This document shows positions 45,954 to 55,631 of a stretch of DNA of 64,000 nt, piece after piece. The stretch's first letter is position 1, and each line of letters opens with the position of its first letter. A model generated the notes under the pieces. The model saw only the letters and a program-made list of their open reading frames with translations. It had not been told where the DNA came from and made no database searches. The translations under genes were made by a program, and so were the position numbers. The stretch is from Pseudomonas typographi (GTDB lineage Bacteria > Pseudomonadota > Gammaproteobacteria > Pseudomonadales > Pseudomonadaceae), in assembly GCF_014694385.1 (NCBI RefSeq), contig NZ_JAAOCA010000007.1, positions 1 to 64,000 of the forward strand, read 5' to 3'.

Positions 45954-46562
45954 ATGCGCTTGCGTTCGGCCGGCTGGGCCCTGCTGCTATGCGTCGCAGC
46001 CGTGCCAATGGCGGGCGCGGCGGCAGCGGAGGATGCTCCGAGCGTTCGCCTTTATCGCTATGTGGATAACCGCGGGGTGACGGTGCTAGACACCCAGGGT
46101 GTGCCACCAGAGTACATCTCCAAGGGCTACCAGGTGCTCAACCCGCAGGGGCGGGTGATCCAAACCGTGCCACCAGCCCCCAGTGCCGACGAAATCAAAC
46201 AGCGGCAGGCGCAACAGGCGCAGGCCCAAACAGACCACGATCTACTCCAGCGCTATTCTTCGTTGGCCGACCTGGACCGCGAAAAGGCCAGGCGCCTGGC
46301 CGAGTTCGATACCCAGGTGGGCCTGGCCAATAACAACTTATTGGTGCTCAAGCAGCAGCAAGACTTCCTGCAGGGCCAGGCCGCCGATATCGAACGCAAC
46401 GGCCAGCCGGTGCCGCCTACGCTGGTGCAGCAAATCGACGATGTGCGCAGGCAGCAGGCGGACGTTTCCCAGCAAATCGATGAACTTCGGCAGAGCAAGC
46501 AAGGGCTGGCGGCGCAGTACGACCAGCAGCGCGCGCGGCTGCAAACCCTGCTTGGGCAATGA
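45954..46562 (+). CDS. DUF4124 periplasmic protein
   Basis: A 202-aa protein with a signal peptide (SAGWALLLCVAAVPMAGAAAA), a DUF4124 motif (VRLYRYVDNRGVTVLDTQGVPPEYISKGY) and a long Gln-rich coiled coil (about 75-200). The family is common in Pseudomonas next to pyrE; its role is unknown. It starts 1 nt after pyrE, so it is co-transcribed. Confidence 0.85.
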   Translation: MRLRSAGWALLLCVAAVPMAGAAAAEDAPSVRLYRYVDNRGVTVLDTQGVPPEYISKGYQVLNPQGRVIQTVPPAPSADEIKQRQAQQAQAQTDHDLLQRYSSLADLDREKARRLAEFDTQVGLANNNLLVLKQQQDFLQGQAADIERNGQPVPPTLVQQIDDVRRQQADVSQQIDELRQSKQGLAAQYDQQRARLQTLLGQ

Positions 46563-46571
46563 CACGGGGGG

Positions 46572-46595
46572 TGCGCGGCGGTTGCCCGCCGCGCA
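46572..46595. terminator. Hairpin between the DUF4124 gene and argB
   Basis: A 10-bp perfect stem (TGCGCGGCGG with CCGCCGCGCA) and TTGC loop lie in the 39-bp space between two convergent genes. There is no T run, so it is a probable but not a classic terminator. Confidence 0.5.
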
Positions 46596-46601
46596 ACACG
46601 G

Positions 46602-47537
<936 letters not shown>

Positions 47538-50126
47538 TTAGAACGGGATTTGAATATCCGGCGACACTGCCTTGAGCTGGCTGCGGAACACTTGCTTGAT
47601 CCGCTCCAGCTCGGCTTCGTCGTCGGCTTCAAAACGCAGCACCAGCACCGGGGTGGTATTCGAGGCGCGAACCAGGCCCCAACCCTTTGGATAGTCGACC
47701 CGCACACCGTCGATGGTGATCAGGTTGGCCTTGCCCCACTGTGCGTCGTTTTGCAGCGCCTCAATGATGGCGAATTTACTCTCCTCGGTCACTTGAATGT
47801 TGATTTCCGGAGTAGAAACATCGTTGGGGAAGGTGGCGAACAGGTCCTCGGCGTCGCCTTCTTCGCGGCTGAGGATTTCCAGCACGCGCGCGGCCGCGTA
47901 AACGCCGTCATCGAAACCGTACCAGCGTTCCTTGAAAAAGATGTGCCCGCTCATCTCGCCGGCCAGCAATGCGCCGCTTTCCCTGATTTTCTTCTTGATC
48001 AGCGAGTGGCCGGTTTTCCACATGACCGGGCGGCCACCCCAGCCGCTGATCAACGGTGCCAGGCGGCGGCTGCATTTGACGTCGAAAATGATATCGGCAC
48101 CGGGGTTGCGCGAGATCACGTCCTTGGCCAGCAACATCAGCAGGCGGTCGGGGAACACCACATTGCCCTTATTGGTCACCACACCAACGCGGTCGGCGTC
48201 GCCATCGAAGGCCAGGCCCAAGTCTGCGCCTTCTGCTTTGACTGTTTTAATGAGGTCTTCGAGGTTTTCCAGCTTGCCCGGGTCAGGGTGGTGGTTGGGG
48301 AAGTTGCCATCGACATCGCAGAACAGCGGGATCACTTCGCAACCCAGCGCTTCGATCAGTCTCGGCGCAATCACACCGCCCACACCGTTACCACAGTCGA
48401 CCACCACCTTGAGCTTACGCGCCAGGGGAATGTCGTTCTTGATGCGGTCATAGTACTGCGTGAGGATATCGACCTTCTCAATCGTACCCTTGCCGCTGCT
48501 CAGGTCATTTTCCGTGATGCGGCGATACAGTTCCTGGATCTGTTCATTGGCCAGGGTGTCGCCCGCGATGATGATCTTGAAGCCGTTGTAGTTCGACGGG
48601 TTGTGGCTGCCGGTGAGCATCACCCCCGATTTGCCCTTGAGCACGTTGGCGGCGTAGTACAGTGCCCCGGTGGGCACCATGCCGACGTCACTGACGTCGC
48701 AGCCGCTGTCGGCGACACCCTGGATCAATTGGGCGACCAGCTCTGGGCCCGACAGGCGGCCGTCACGGCCAACGGATACATGCCGCTCGCCCTGGGCGAT
48801 GCTTTGCGAGCCGATTGCCCGGCCGATCCAGTAAGCGGTTTCGGCGGTCAGTGTATCGCCAACGATGCCGCGGATATCGTAGGCGCGGAAAATGCTGGCG
48901 GGAAGCGAGGGTGCGACTTGTGCGATGCTATTCATGGCGGGGGGGTACTCCATTCGCAAGGTGTCCTGATCGCCGTCGGTAATCTCGACGACGAGGATTT
49001 CAGACGCTTTAAACGCCGGGTTGGCTCCACTACCGGGTGGCGGGGCGCCCGTGGCATCGCTGCCGGTGTTGCCGGATGGTTCATTCGCCGCCGGGGGGGC
49101 GGACTCGCCGTCGCTTTCGCGAACGGAAAAACGGGCAAGGCCCAGGGCCAACTCGTTCAGCTCCGCAAGGCGCAGGCTGAACGCTTTGATGGTTTTCCCG
49201 GCCGATAGTTCTTCGATCAGTTGAGCTAAATGCTCCGCATCTTCGCGCAGCAGCCCGCGCAGCCCCTGCAGGGCCATGCTCAGCGCCGCCCAGAAGGCGA
49301 CCAAGGCTACGCCAGCCGCCACCAGCATTAACAGGATCGACAGCCAGGGCAGCGGCGCGACGAACGCACTGCCGGCGGTAAATTGCAGCTTCCAGTTGGG
49401 GTTGCCCAGGTCGTATTCGGTGGTTGGGCCGGCGGGGCTGTCGCCGGCCTGCAGCAACACCGTGGGCGCCGTGCCAGGGAATTGCTGTTGCAGGCGCACC
49501 TGGCCGCCCCCAGCGGGCAAGGGCGGCAGGCTGCGTTGTAAGCGCTGCAGGTCGTAGGCCATAAGCAGGGTGCCCGCCACCCGGTTATCACTGGTGCGCA
49601 CCGCCGCCACGCTGTACAGCAGCCAGCGCTCACCGACTTGGCGTGCTTCCAGCGGCACCGGCGCGCCGGCTTCGGCCTGGCGCAGTTGGTCGAGGGTCGC
49701 GTAGCTGATCGGGGCGGGGCGGCTGTCGTCCGGGGTGCCGTGGCCGGCCACGGTGAGGTGGGCATCGACCAGGCCGTCGCGGTAGTGCAGCGCCCCTTCG
49801 GCATTGCGCAGCCGCGCGCTGTCGCTGCTTTGCAGGCTGGCGAGCAGGGCCGGGTCTGCCGCCTGTGCTTGGGTGTCTGCGCTGATTTGCTGCATGCCCT
49901 GGCGCAGGCTGGCGGCTTGCGAGGCGCCCAGTGCACTTGCTAACTGCCAGCGCCAAGCCTGTTGCGAAGGCCCCGGTAGGGCAACCCACACCAGTGCGGC
50001 GGCTACCAGCACACCTAGGGCGGCGGTGATCAGGGCTGGGCGCGCGAAAGCCGCTTTGCCACTAACGGGGGTGACATTGCCCGGCGGCTGTTGTTTGCGT
50101 TCAGCGGTGGCTGTGGTCCCTTTCAC
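47538..50126 (-). CDS. algC: Phosphomannomutase/phosphoglucomutase AlgC with N-terminal membrane domain
   Basis: An 862-aa protein. The C-terminal ~465 aa is the mutase: VMLTGSHNPSNYNG carries the phosphoserine, DGDADRVGVV binds Mg and AGEMSGHIFF the sugar. It makes precursors for alginate, LPS and rhamnolipid-type sugars. The N-terminal ~400 aa has two membrane helices (PALITAALGVLVAAALVWVALPG and WLSILLMLVAAGVALVAFWAAL) around a periplasmic sensor-like domain. The long form starts with GTG at 50126, behind GGAG. An internal ATG at 48935, with GGAG upstream, would give the classical 465-aa soluble enzyme. Confidence 0.93.
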   Translation of the reverse strand: MKGTTATAERKQQPPGNVTPVSGKAAFARPALITAALGVLVAAALVWVALPGPSQQAWRWQLASALGASQAASLRQGMQQISADTQAQAADPALLASLQSSDSARLRNAEGALHYRDGLVDAHLTVAGHGTPDDSRPAPISYATLDQLRQAEAGAPVPLEARQVGERWLLYSVAAVRTSDNRVAGTLLMAYDLQRLQRSLPPLPAGGGQVRLQQQFPGTAPTVLLQAGDSPAGPTTEYDLGNPNWKLQFTAGSAFVAPLPWLSILLMLVAAGVALVAFWAALSMALQGLRGLLREDAEHLAQLIEELSAGKTIKAFSLRLAELNELALGLARFSVRESDGESAPPAANEPSGNTGSDATGAPPPGSGANPAFKASEILVVEITDGDQDTLRMEYPPAMNSIAQVAPSLPASIFRAYDIRGIVGDTLTAETAYWIGRAIGSQSIAQGERHVSVGRDGRLSGPELVAQLIQGVADSGCDVSDVGMVPTGALYYAANVLKGKSGVMLTGSHNPSNYNGFKIIIAGDTLANEQIQELYRRITENDLSSGKGTIEKVDILTQYYDRIKNDIPLARKLKVVVDCGNGVGGVIAPRLIEALGCEVIPLFCDVDGNFPNHHPDPGKLENLEDLIKTVKAEGADLGLAFDGDADRVGVVTNKGNVVFPDRLLMLLAKDVISRNPGADIIFDVKCSRRLAPLISGWGGRPVMWKTGHSLIKKKIRESGALLAGEMSGHIFFKERWYGFDDGVYAAARVLEILSREEGDAEDLFATFPNDVSTPEINIQVTEESKFAIIEALQNDAQWGKANLITIDGVRVDYPKGWGLVRASNTTPVLVLRFEADDEAELERIKQVFRSQLKAVSPDIQIPF

Positions 50127-50161
50127 GGTAGCGTCTCCGCGCGGTTCGTCCCTGGAATCTA

Positions 50162-50343
50162 GGCTCTGTACGAAATGTATCTACGCATCGGTGATGCTGC
50201 GTTGAAAACAGGCACGGATGTCATCACGGATGTAATCACGGAATGCTCATTTACAACCAGTAAACCCCGATGCGGGCCCAGTCCGCTTCCTCGCCTGTTT
50301 TCGCGCTGCCTGACCTTCGCTCGAAAACATTATGTACAGAGCC
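50162..50343. mobile_element. MITE-like element, 182 bp, inserted upstream of algC
   Basis: Terminal inverted repeats GGCTCTGTAC (50162-50171) and GTACAGAGCC (50334-50343) are perfect. Pairing continues inward as AATGT/ACATT after a 2-bp mismatch, and outward through TA and one C-G pair (CTA...TAG), so the target site may be TA. It has no transposase. Inside is a 12-bp tandem repeat. The size and structure fit non-autonomous repeats of the kind scattered in Pseudomonas genomes (for example the R178 type of P. fluorescens), probably mobilised by an IS5-like transposase elsewhere. Family assignment is inference. Confidence 0.7.
50213..50245. repeat. 12-bp tandem direct repeat inside the MITE-like element
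   Basis: CACGGATGTCAT (50213-50224), CACGGATGTAAT (50225-50236) and a third partial copy, CACGGAATG (from 50237). The period is near one DNA turn. It may be a protein-binding part of the element or only a degenerate end sequence. Confidence 0.8.
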
Positions 50344-50359
50344 TAGTCGACCAGCAGCT

Positions 50360-50815
50360 TCAATGGGTGCCGGAGTGGCCGAAACCGCCAGCGCCGCGCT
50401 GGCTATCATCGAACTGCGCGACCAACTCGAATTGGGCTTGCACCACCGGCACCAGCACCAGTTGCGCGATGCGCTCGCCCACTTCAAGGGTGAACGCCGT
50501 TTGCCCCCGGTTCCAGCACGACACCATCAGTTCGCCCTGGTAATCCGAATCGATAAGCCCCACCAGGTTGCCGAGCACGATGCCGTGCTTATGGCCCAAC
50601 CCCGAGCGTGGCAGCACCAGGGCCGCGAGGGCTGGGTCGGCGATATGGATCGCAATGCCGGTGGGGATCAGCAGCGTCTGGCCAGGCTGCAGGGTGGTGC
50701 GTTCTTGCAACATGGCGCGCAGGTCGAGGCCGGCCGAGCCGGGCGTGGCATAGGCGGGGAGCGGGAAATCGCTGCCCAGGCGGGGGTCGAGGATTTTGGC
50801 TTGCAGTGCGTGCAT
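50360..50815 (-). CDS. dut: dUTP diphosphatase
   Basis: A 151-aa trimeric dUTPase with all family motifs: [51 protein letters not shown] and the C-terminal GGFGHSGTH. It keeps uracil out of DNA and supplies dUMP. It starts 3 nt after coaBC. Confidence 0.97.
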   Translation of the reverse strand: MHALQAKILDPRLGSDFPLPAYATPGSAGLDLRAMLQERTTLQPGQTLLIPTGIAIHIADPALAALVLPRSGLGHKHGIVLGNLVGLIDSDYQGELMVSCWNRGQTAFTLEVGERIAQLVLVPVVQAQFELVAQFDDSQRGAGGFGHSGTH

Positions 50816-50818
50816 GGG

Positions 50819-52030
50819 TTATCCGGCTGGGTGAAGTCGATCAGCGATGAAGGCGACCAGTTGGCGGGCGATCTTGCCCTTGCTGCTCTGGGCGAACACG
50901 CTGGTGTGAAGTTCGCGGTCGATCACGCTGCACGCGTTCTCTTCGCTGTTGAAGCCGATGCTGGGGTTGGCCACGTCGTTGGCCACGATCAGGTCGAGGT
51001 TCTTGTCTTGGAGCTTGCGCGCGGCGTAGTCGAGCAGGTGCTCGGTTTCGGCGGCGAAACCCACGCTGAACGGGCGGTCGGCGCGGCCGGCGATGGTCGC
51101 GAGGATGTCGGGGTTGCGCACCATCTGCAGTAACAGCCCATCGGCGCTGTTGGGGTCTTTCTTGAGCTTTTGTTGCGCGATCACTTCCGGGCGGTAGTCG
51201 GCGACCGCTGCCGACGCTATGAACACATCGCAGGGCATCGCCGCCTCGCAGGCTGCCAGCATGTCGCGGGCGCTGACTACGTCTATACGGTGCACACGGT
51301 CGGGCGTGGGCAGGTGCACGGGGCCGGTGACCAGGGTTACCCGGGCGCCAGCCTCAACCGCGGCCTCGGCCAGGGCGAAGCCCATCTTCCCGGAGCTGTG
51401 GTTGGTGATGTAGCGCACCGGGTCGATGTTTTCTTGGGTCGGCCCGGCGGTGATCAGCACCTGTTTGCCGGTCAACGCCCGGTGTTCGAAACACTGCGCG
51501 GCACACCCGGCCAACTGAGTGGGTTCGAGCATGCGGCCCAGGCCCACGTCGCCGCAGGCCTGGCTCCCGGAGGCCGGGCCGAACACCTTCAAACCTCGGC
51601 TTTCAAGCAATTGCAGGTTGGCCTGGGTGGCCGGGTCGCGCCACATGGCCTGGTTCATTGCAGGGGCTACCGCCACCACCGCGTCGGTGGCCAGCACCAG
51701 GGTGGTGAGCAGGTCATTGGCCAGCCCTTGCGCAAGGCGGGCCAGCAAGTCGGCGGTGGCGGGGGCGATAAGCACCAGGTCTGCCCATTTGGCCAGGGCG
51801 ATGTGGCCCATGGCCGCTTCCACCGCCGGGTCGAGCAAGTCGAGGTGAACCGGGTGGCCAGAGAGTGCTTGCAGGGTCAGGGGTGTGATGAACTCACTGC
51901 CCCCACGGGTCATGACCACGCGTACTTCGGCCCCGTGGTCAAGCAGGCGCCGTACCAGTTCCGCGCTTTTATAGGCGGCAATGCCGCCGCCCACGCCAAG
52001 TACGATGCGTTTCCGATACAGCCGCTGCAT
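50819..52030 (-). CDS. coaBC: CoaBC, phosphopantothenoylcysteine synthetase/decarboxylase
   Basis: A 403-aa bifunctional enzyme of CoA synthesis. The N-terminal CoaC flavoprotein has VLGVGGGIAAYKSAELVRRL and VAPAMNQAMW; the CoaB domain has VLITAGPTQENIDPVRYITNHSSGKMG. The start is 52030, behind AAGG. CoA is also the source of the prosthetic groups used by the NRPS and by malonate decarboxylase in this window. Confidence 0.96.
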   Translation of the reverse strand: MQRLYRKRIVLGVGGGIAAYKSAELVRRLLDHGAEVRVVMTRGGSEFITPLTLQALSGHPVHLDLLDPAVEAAMGHIALAKWADLVLIAPATADLLARLAQGLANDLLTTLVLATDAVVAVAPAMNQAMWRDPATQANLQLLESRGLKVFGPASGSQACGDVGLGRMLEPTQLAGCAAQCFEHRALTGKQVLITAGPTQENIDPVRYITNHSSGKMGFALAEAAVEAGARVTLVTGPVHLPTPDRVHRIDVVSARDMLAACEAAMPCDVFIASAAVADYRPEVIAQQKLKKDPNSADGLLLQMVRNPDILATIAGRADRPFSVGFAAETEHLLDYAARKLQDKNLDLIVANDVANPSIGFNSEENACSVIDRELHTSVFAQSSKGKIARQLVAFIADRLHPAG

Positions 52031-52150
52031 AGGCTTGCCTTGGATCGTTGAGGTGTACCCCGCCTGCTTCGGCGCCGGGCAAAATGTTCCGCTAAGATAA
52101 CACAGCACAGTGTGCGCACCAGCGCCCAACCAGGGGTACAAGGAGGTACC

Positions 52151-52825
52151 ATGGCGATTCGGGATTGGCCCGCGGCGGAGCGGCCGCGAGAGAAATTATT
52201 GATGCACGGCGCAGCGCTGCTGTCGGACGCCGAATTGCTGGCGATATTCCTGCGCACCGGCATCGCCGGGCGCAGCGCCGTAGACTTGGCGCGTGACGCC
52301 CTGCAGCGCTTCGGTGGTTTGCGCGGCCTGTTCGAGGCCGACCTCGCCAGCTTTTGCGCCGAGCGTGGGCTGGGGCAGGCCAAATACGCCCAATTGCAGG
52401 CTGTGTTGGAAATGGCCCGCCGCTATTTGGCCTGTTCGTTGGGCGCCCGCGATGTGCTCGAAGAACCTTCCAGCGTGCGCGCCTACCTCAAGGCCAAGCT
52501 CAGGCACGAGCCCCACGAGGTGTTCGCGTGCCTGTTCCTCGACTCACGCCACCGAATGCTGGCCTACGAGGCCATGTTCCACGGCACTATCGACAGCGCC
52601 AGCGTTTACCCCCGGCAGGTGATCAAGCGAGCGCTGGCGCACAACGCCGCAGCGTTGATCCTCTGCCATAACCACCCTTCGGGGCTGGCCGAGGCGAGCA
52701 TGGCGGACCTTTCGGTCACCCGGCGTATCCGCGAAGCACTGGCGTTCATCGATGTACGGCTACTGGACCACTTCATCGTCGGTGACGGCGAGCCCCTGTC
52801 GATGCGCGACCAGGGGCTGCTATGA
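52151..52825 (+). CDS. radC: RadC/YsxA JAB1-MPN domain protein
   Basis: A 224-aa protein with a helix-hairpin-helix N-terminus and a JAMM metal site, [15 protein letters not shown] (HxH...D). AGGAGG precedes the ATG by 5 nt. Despite the name its role in repair is not established. Divergent from coaBC. Confidence 0.93.
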   Translation: MAIRDWPAAERPREKLLMHGAALLSDAELLAIFLRTGIAGRSAVDLARDALQRFGGLRGLFEADLASFCAERGLGQAKYAQLQAVLEMARRYLACSLGARDVLEEPSSVRAYLKAKLRHEPHEVFACLFLDSRHRMLAYEAMFHGTIDSASVYPRQVIKRALAHNAAALILCHNHPSGLAEASMADLSVTRRIREALAFIDVRLLDHFIVGDGEPLSMRDQGLL

Positions 52826-52828
52826 GGT

Positions 52829-54415
52829 TCAGTCGAGGGTGACTTTCGAGAAGTCCTGGCGGCCGAAGGGGCTGGGCTGGTAACCCTTCACGTTGCCGCG
52901 GGTGAGTACCGCGGCGACCGGGTGGGCCAGCGGCAGCCACAACGCTTGCTGTTGGATCAATGCTTGGGCCTGGTGATACAGGCGGGTGCGTTCGGCTTGG
53001 GCCGGCTGTGCTTTGCCATCGCTGATCAGCTTGTCCAGTTCGGGGCTGCAATAACGGGCGAAGTTGGTGCCCGCCTGTACCGCCGCACAGCTGAATTGCG
53101 GGCTGAGGAAGTTGTCCGGGTCGCCGTTGTCGCCGGCCCAGCCCATGAACAGCAGGTCATGCTCGCCGGCCTTGCTGCGGCGGATCAACTCGCCCCACTC
53201 GAGGGTGCGAATTTGCGCCGTGATGCCGACCTTGGCCAGGTCTGCCTGGAGCAGTTGCGCGCCCAACGCCGGGTTGGGGTTGAGTAAGCTGCCGGTGGGG
53301 CGGGTCCAGATGGTAGTACTGAAGCCGTCTTTCAAGCCGGCCTTGGCCAGCAGGTCACGGGCTTTTTGCGGGTCGTAGGCATAGCCGGGCAGGTCTGTGG
53401 CATAGCCCCAGGTGTTGGGCGGGTAGATGCCGTTGGCCGCCTGTGCGGTGCCTTCGAATACCGCCTTGAGGTAGCTGGCCTTGTCGAAGGCCAGGTTGAT
53501 CGCCTGGCGCACCTCGGGTTTGTCCAGCGGCGGGTGCTGGGTGTTCAAGGCCACGAAGGCGGTCATGAACGCGGGTGTTTGCACCACCTTGAGCGTGTCG
53601 GTTTGTTGGGCCGCGCTGATATCCTGTGGCTTGGGCGACAAGGCGATTTGGCATTCACCGGCCTTCAGCCGCTGCAGGCGCACGGTCGGGTCGGTGGTGA
53701 TGGCATAGATCAGCGGGTCTACCGCCGGCTTGCCGGCAAAGTAGTCAGGGTTGGCCTTGTAACGTACCACGGCGTCTTTTTGGTAGCGCACGAATACGAA
53801 TGGGCCGGTGCCGATGGGCTGGCTGTTGAGTTTCTCCGGGGTGCCGGCAGCGAGCAACTGGCCGGCGTACTCGGCCGAGTAGATGGATGCAAAGCCCATG
53901 CTCAGCGTGGCCAGGAAGGTGGCATCCGGATGGTCGAGGGTAAAGCGCACCGCCAAGGGGGTTGGCGCATCGATCGCCTTGATCAAGCTGGGCAGTTGCA
54001 TCGACTGGGCATGGGGGAAACCGCTTTGGGCCACCTTGTGCCACGGGTTGGCCGGGTCGAGCATGCGTTGGAAGCTCAGCAGCACGTCATCGGCGTTCAA
54101 CGGCCGGGTGGGCTTGAAGTATTCGGTGGTGTGGAACGGCACGTTGGGCCGCAGCTTGAACGTATAGACCTTGCCATCTGCCGACACCTCCCAGCTTTCA
54201 GCCAGGCTGGGCACCACCTTGCCGGTGCTGGCGTCGTACTCGACCAGGCGGTTCATCAGAACATCGGCCGAGGCGTTGGTGGTGGTCAACGAGTTGTACT
54301 GCACCACGTCGAAACCCTCGGGGCTGGCCTCGGTACACACACTCAGGGGCTTGGCCTGGGCCATAATGGGAATAGACAAGGTTACCAGCAACAGTGGCAT
54401 GATCGCGTGGCGCAT
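52829..54415 (-). CDS. Periplasmic oligopeptide/dipeptide-binding protein (SBP family 5)
   Basis: A 528-aa DppA-like ABC binding protein with signal peptide MRHAIMPLLLVTLSIPIMAQA. Family 5 motifs include LAESWEVSADGKVYTFKLRPNVPFH, DDVLLSFQRML and FVALNTQHPPLDKPEVRQAINLAFDK. No permease or ATPase lies beside it, so it must use a shared transporter. The start at 54415 gives a clean signal peptide; the ATG at 54451 is less likely. Convergent with radC. Confidence 0.88.
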   Translation of the reverse strand: MRHAIMPLLLVTLSIPIMAQAKPLSVCTEASPEGFDVVQYNSLTTTNASADVLMNRLVEYDASTGKVVPSLAESWEVSADGKVYTFKLRPNVPFHTTEYFKPTRPLNADDVLLSFQRMLDPANPWHKVAQSGFPHAQSMQLPSLIKAIDAPTPLAVRFTLDHPDATFLATLSMGFASIYSAEYAGQLLAAGTPEKLNSQPIGTGPFVFVRYQKDAVVRYKANPDYFAGKPAVDPLIYAITTDPTVRLQRLKAGECQIALSPKPQDISAAQQTDTLKVVQTPAFMTAFVALNTQHPPLDKPEVRQAINLAFDKASYLKAVFEGTAQAANGIYPPNTWGYATDLPGYAYDPQKARDLLAKAGLKDGFSTTIWTRPTGSLLNPNPALGAQLLQADLAKVGITAQIRTLEWGELIRRSKAGEHDLLFMGWAGDNGDPDNFLSPQFSCAAVQAGTNFARYCSPELDKLISDGKAQPAQAERTRLYHQAQALIQQQALWLPLAHPVAAVLTRGNVKGYQPSPFGRQDFSKVTLD

Positions 54416-54780
54416 GGGCTTGGGGTTCCTTGGGGTCGAAGGTGCAGCCATCTGCCTGTGCAGTCTGGGAAAACTCTACCGTAGAGGGGTTTGGCGCAAA
54501 TCGCCATGCCCCATGCAGGTTTTTTAGCGACGAATGGTTGGCGCTGTGTAACCCACAGGGGCATGGACCGCGGGCGCCGTTGCAAAGTTTTCCGCCGTGC
54601 GCGCTGTTGTTGTGGCGGGGGGTTTCTGGTATAAAGCAGCGCTCTTTTCCAGGGCCATCGCGTTCGCACAGCAGGCGAGCCTGTTGCTGGCCCTTGGATT
54701 ACCGGCGCCGTGGCGCCAACGACTGAGAGATAAGCGGCCAACCCATGCCGGGTTGGGCATGTGGTTTAGAGGGCTGAGGC
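54416..54780 (+). other. 365-bp region between the peptide-binding protein gene and rpmB
   Basis: It holds the rpmB promoter at 54607-54635 and a leader of about 140 nt with pairing runs (for example CCCATGCCGGGTTGGGCATG at 54752-54771), which may be a ribosomal-protein leader. The left half should hold the binding-protein promoter; nothing distinct was seen there. Confidence 0.5.
54607..54635 (+). promoter_or_regulatory. Sigma70 promoter for rpmBG
   Basis: TTGTTG (54607-54612) and TATAAA (54630-54635) are separated by exactly 17 bp, a near-consensus sigma70 promoter. Transcription would start near 54642, giving a ~140-nt leader before rpmB. Confidence 0.75.
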
Positions 54781-55017
54781 ATGTCGAGAGTCTGTCAAGT
54801 TACCGGTAAGGGTCCGGTAACCGGGAACAATATTTCCCACGCTAACAACAAAACCCGTCGTCGTTTCCTGCCAAACCTGCAGCATCATCGCTTCTGGGTC
54901 GAGGCCGAAAAACGTTTCGTGCGCCTGCGCGTTTCCGCCAAGGGCATGCGTATCATCGACAAGCGTGGCATCGAGGCCGTATTGGCTGACATCCGCCGCG
55001 CGGGCGAGAAGGTTTAA
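54781..55017 (+). CDS. rpmB: 50S ribosomal protein L28
   Basis: A 78-aa L28: [20 protein letters not shown] and [17 protein letters not shown]. It is followed 11 nt later by rpmG, the usual pair. Confidence 0.97.
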   Translation: MSRVCQVTGKGPVTGNNISHANNKTRRRFLPNLQHHRFWVEAEKRFVRLRVSAKGMRIIDKRGIEAVLADIRRAGEKV

Positions 55018-55028
55018 GGGAGAGAATC

Positions 55029-55184
55029 ATGCGTGAATTGATCCGTTTGGTGTCGAGCGCCGGTACCGGCCACTTCTACACCACCGACAAGAACAAGCGT
55101 ACTACCCCCGACAAGATCGAAATCAAGAAGTACGATCCGGTCGCTCGTAAGCACGTGATCTACAAGGAAGGCAAGATCAAGTAA
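55029..55184 (+). CDS. rpmG: 50S ribosomal protein L33
   Basis: A 51-aa L33: [20 protein letters not shown] with [18 protein letters not shown] at the end. AGGGAGAG lies just before the ATG. No zinc-binding cysteines are present, so it is the C-minus form. A terminator follows at once. Confidence 0.97.
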   Translation: MRELIRLVSSAGTGHFYTTDKNKRTTPDKIEIKKYDPVARKHVIYKEGKIK

Positions 55185-55202
55185 TAGGTCTGCCTTGCCC
55201 AC

Positions 55203-55232
55203 AAAAAAACCGCTCAATCGAGCGGTTTTTTT
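55203..55232. terminator. Terminator after rpmG, probably bidirectional
   Basis: A 13-bp perfect stem (AAAAAAACCGCTC with GAGCGGTTTTTTT) and a 4-base loop. It is a strong rho-independent terminator for rpmBG and, read on minus, for the small gene ending at 55248. Confidence 0.92.
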
Positions 55233-55247
55233 GTTGTTGGGGTGCAC

Positions 55248-55451
55248 TCAGCCGAAGGTAATGGCTTCGATGCGGCCCTGCGCGCCTACGCGCACATGCA
55301 CGCGCTGCAGGTCGAACTCCCGGGTGGTGATGTCGTTGGGGCCGACAACGCGCGTGCGGCCCGTAAGTTCGGTGACGGTCGACTTGGTTGTCTTATCATA
55401 GGTAGTACCAAGTAGGTGCTGCAGCGCCTGAACCACGTGTTGGTTATCCAT
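55248..55451 (-). CDS. Small protein resembling I78-family protease inhibitors
   Basis: A 67-aa protein. The core TRVVGPNDITTREFDLQRVHVRVG then AQGRIEAITFG follows the pattern of I78 inhibitors (a variable reactive loop, then RxDRLNVxxDxxGxIxxVxxG), but without a signal peptide or the cysteine pair. The start at 55451 follows GGAGATT on the coding strand. Family assignment is tentative. Confidence 0.6.
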   Translation of the reverse strand: MDNQHVVQALQHLLGTTYDKTTKSTVTELTGRTRVVGPNDITTREFDLQRVHVRVGAQGRIEAITFG

Positions 55452-55631
55452 GGGTAATCTCCTTGAATGTATTGACCCTTACGGGCACCCAGAGATTTTT
55501 CGCGCAATGGCCCTGGCGATTGCTGTAGATATCTACTTGGCCGAACACCCGGGGCGGCGGCCGGTGGGGCGCTATCGCGCCACATCGGCAGAAGTGTACC
55601 GCCAAGCGTATGCCTACCGGTGCGGTGGCCT

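Larger units (their letters stand above)
50127..50359. other. 233-bp region between dut and algC, mostly a MITE-like element
   Basis: Apart from the element at 50162-50343, only 35 bp remain before the algC start and 16 bp after the dut stop. The algC promoter must lie in or be reached through the inserted DNA. Confidence 0.6.
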
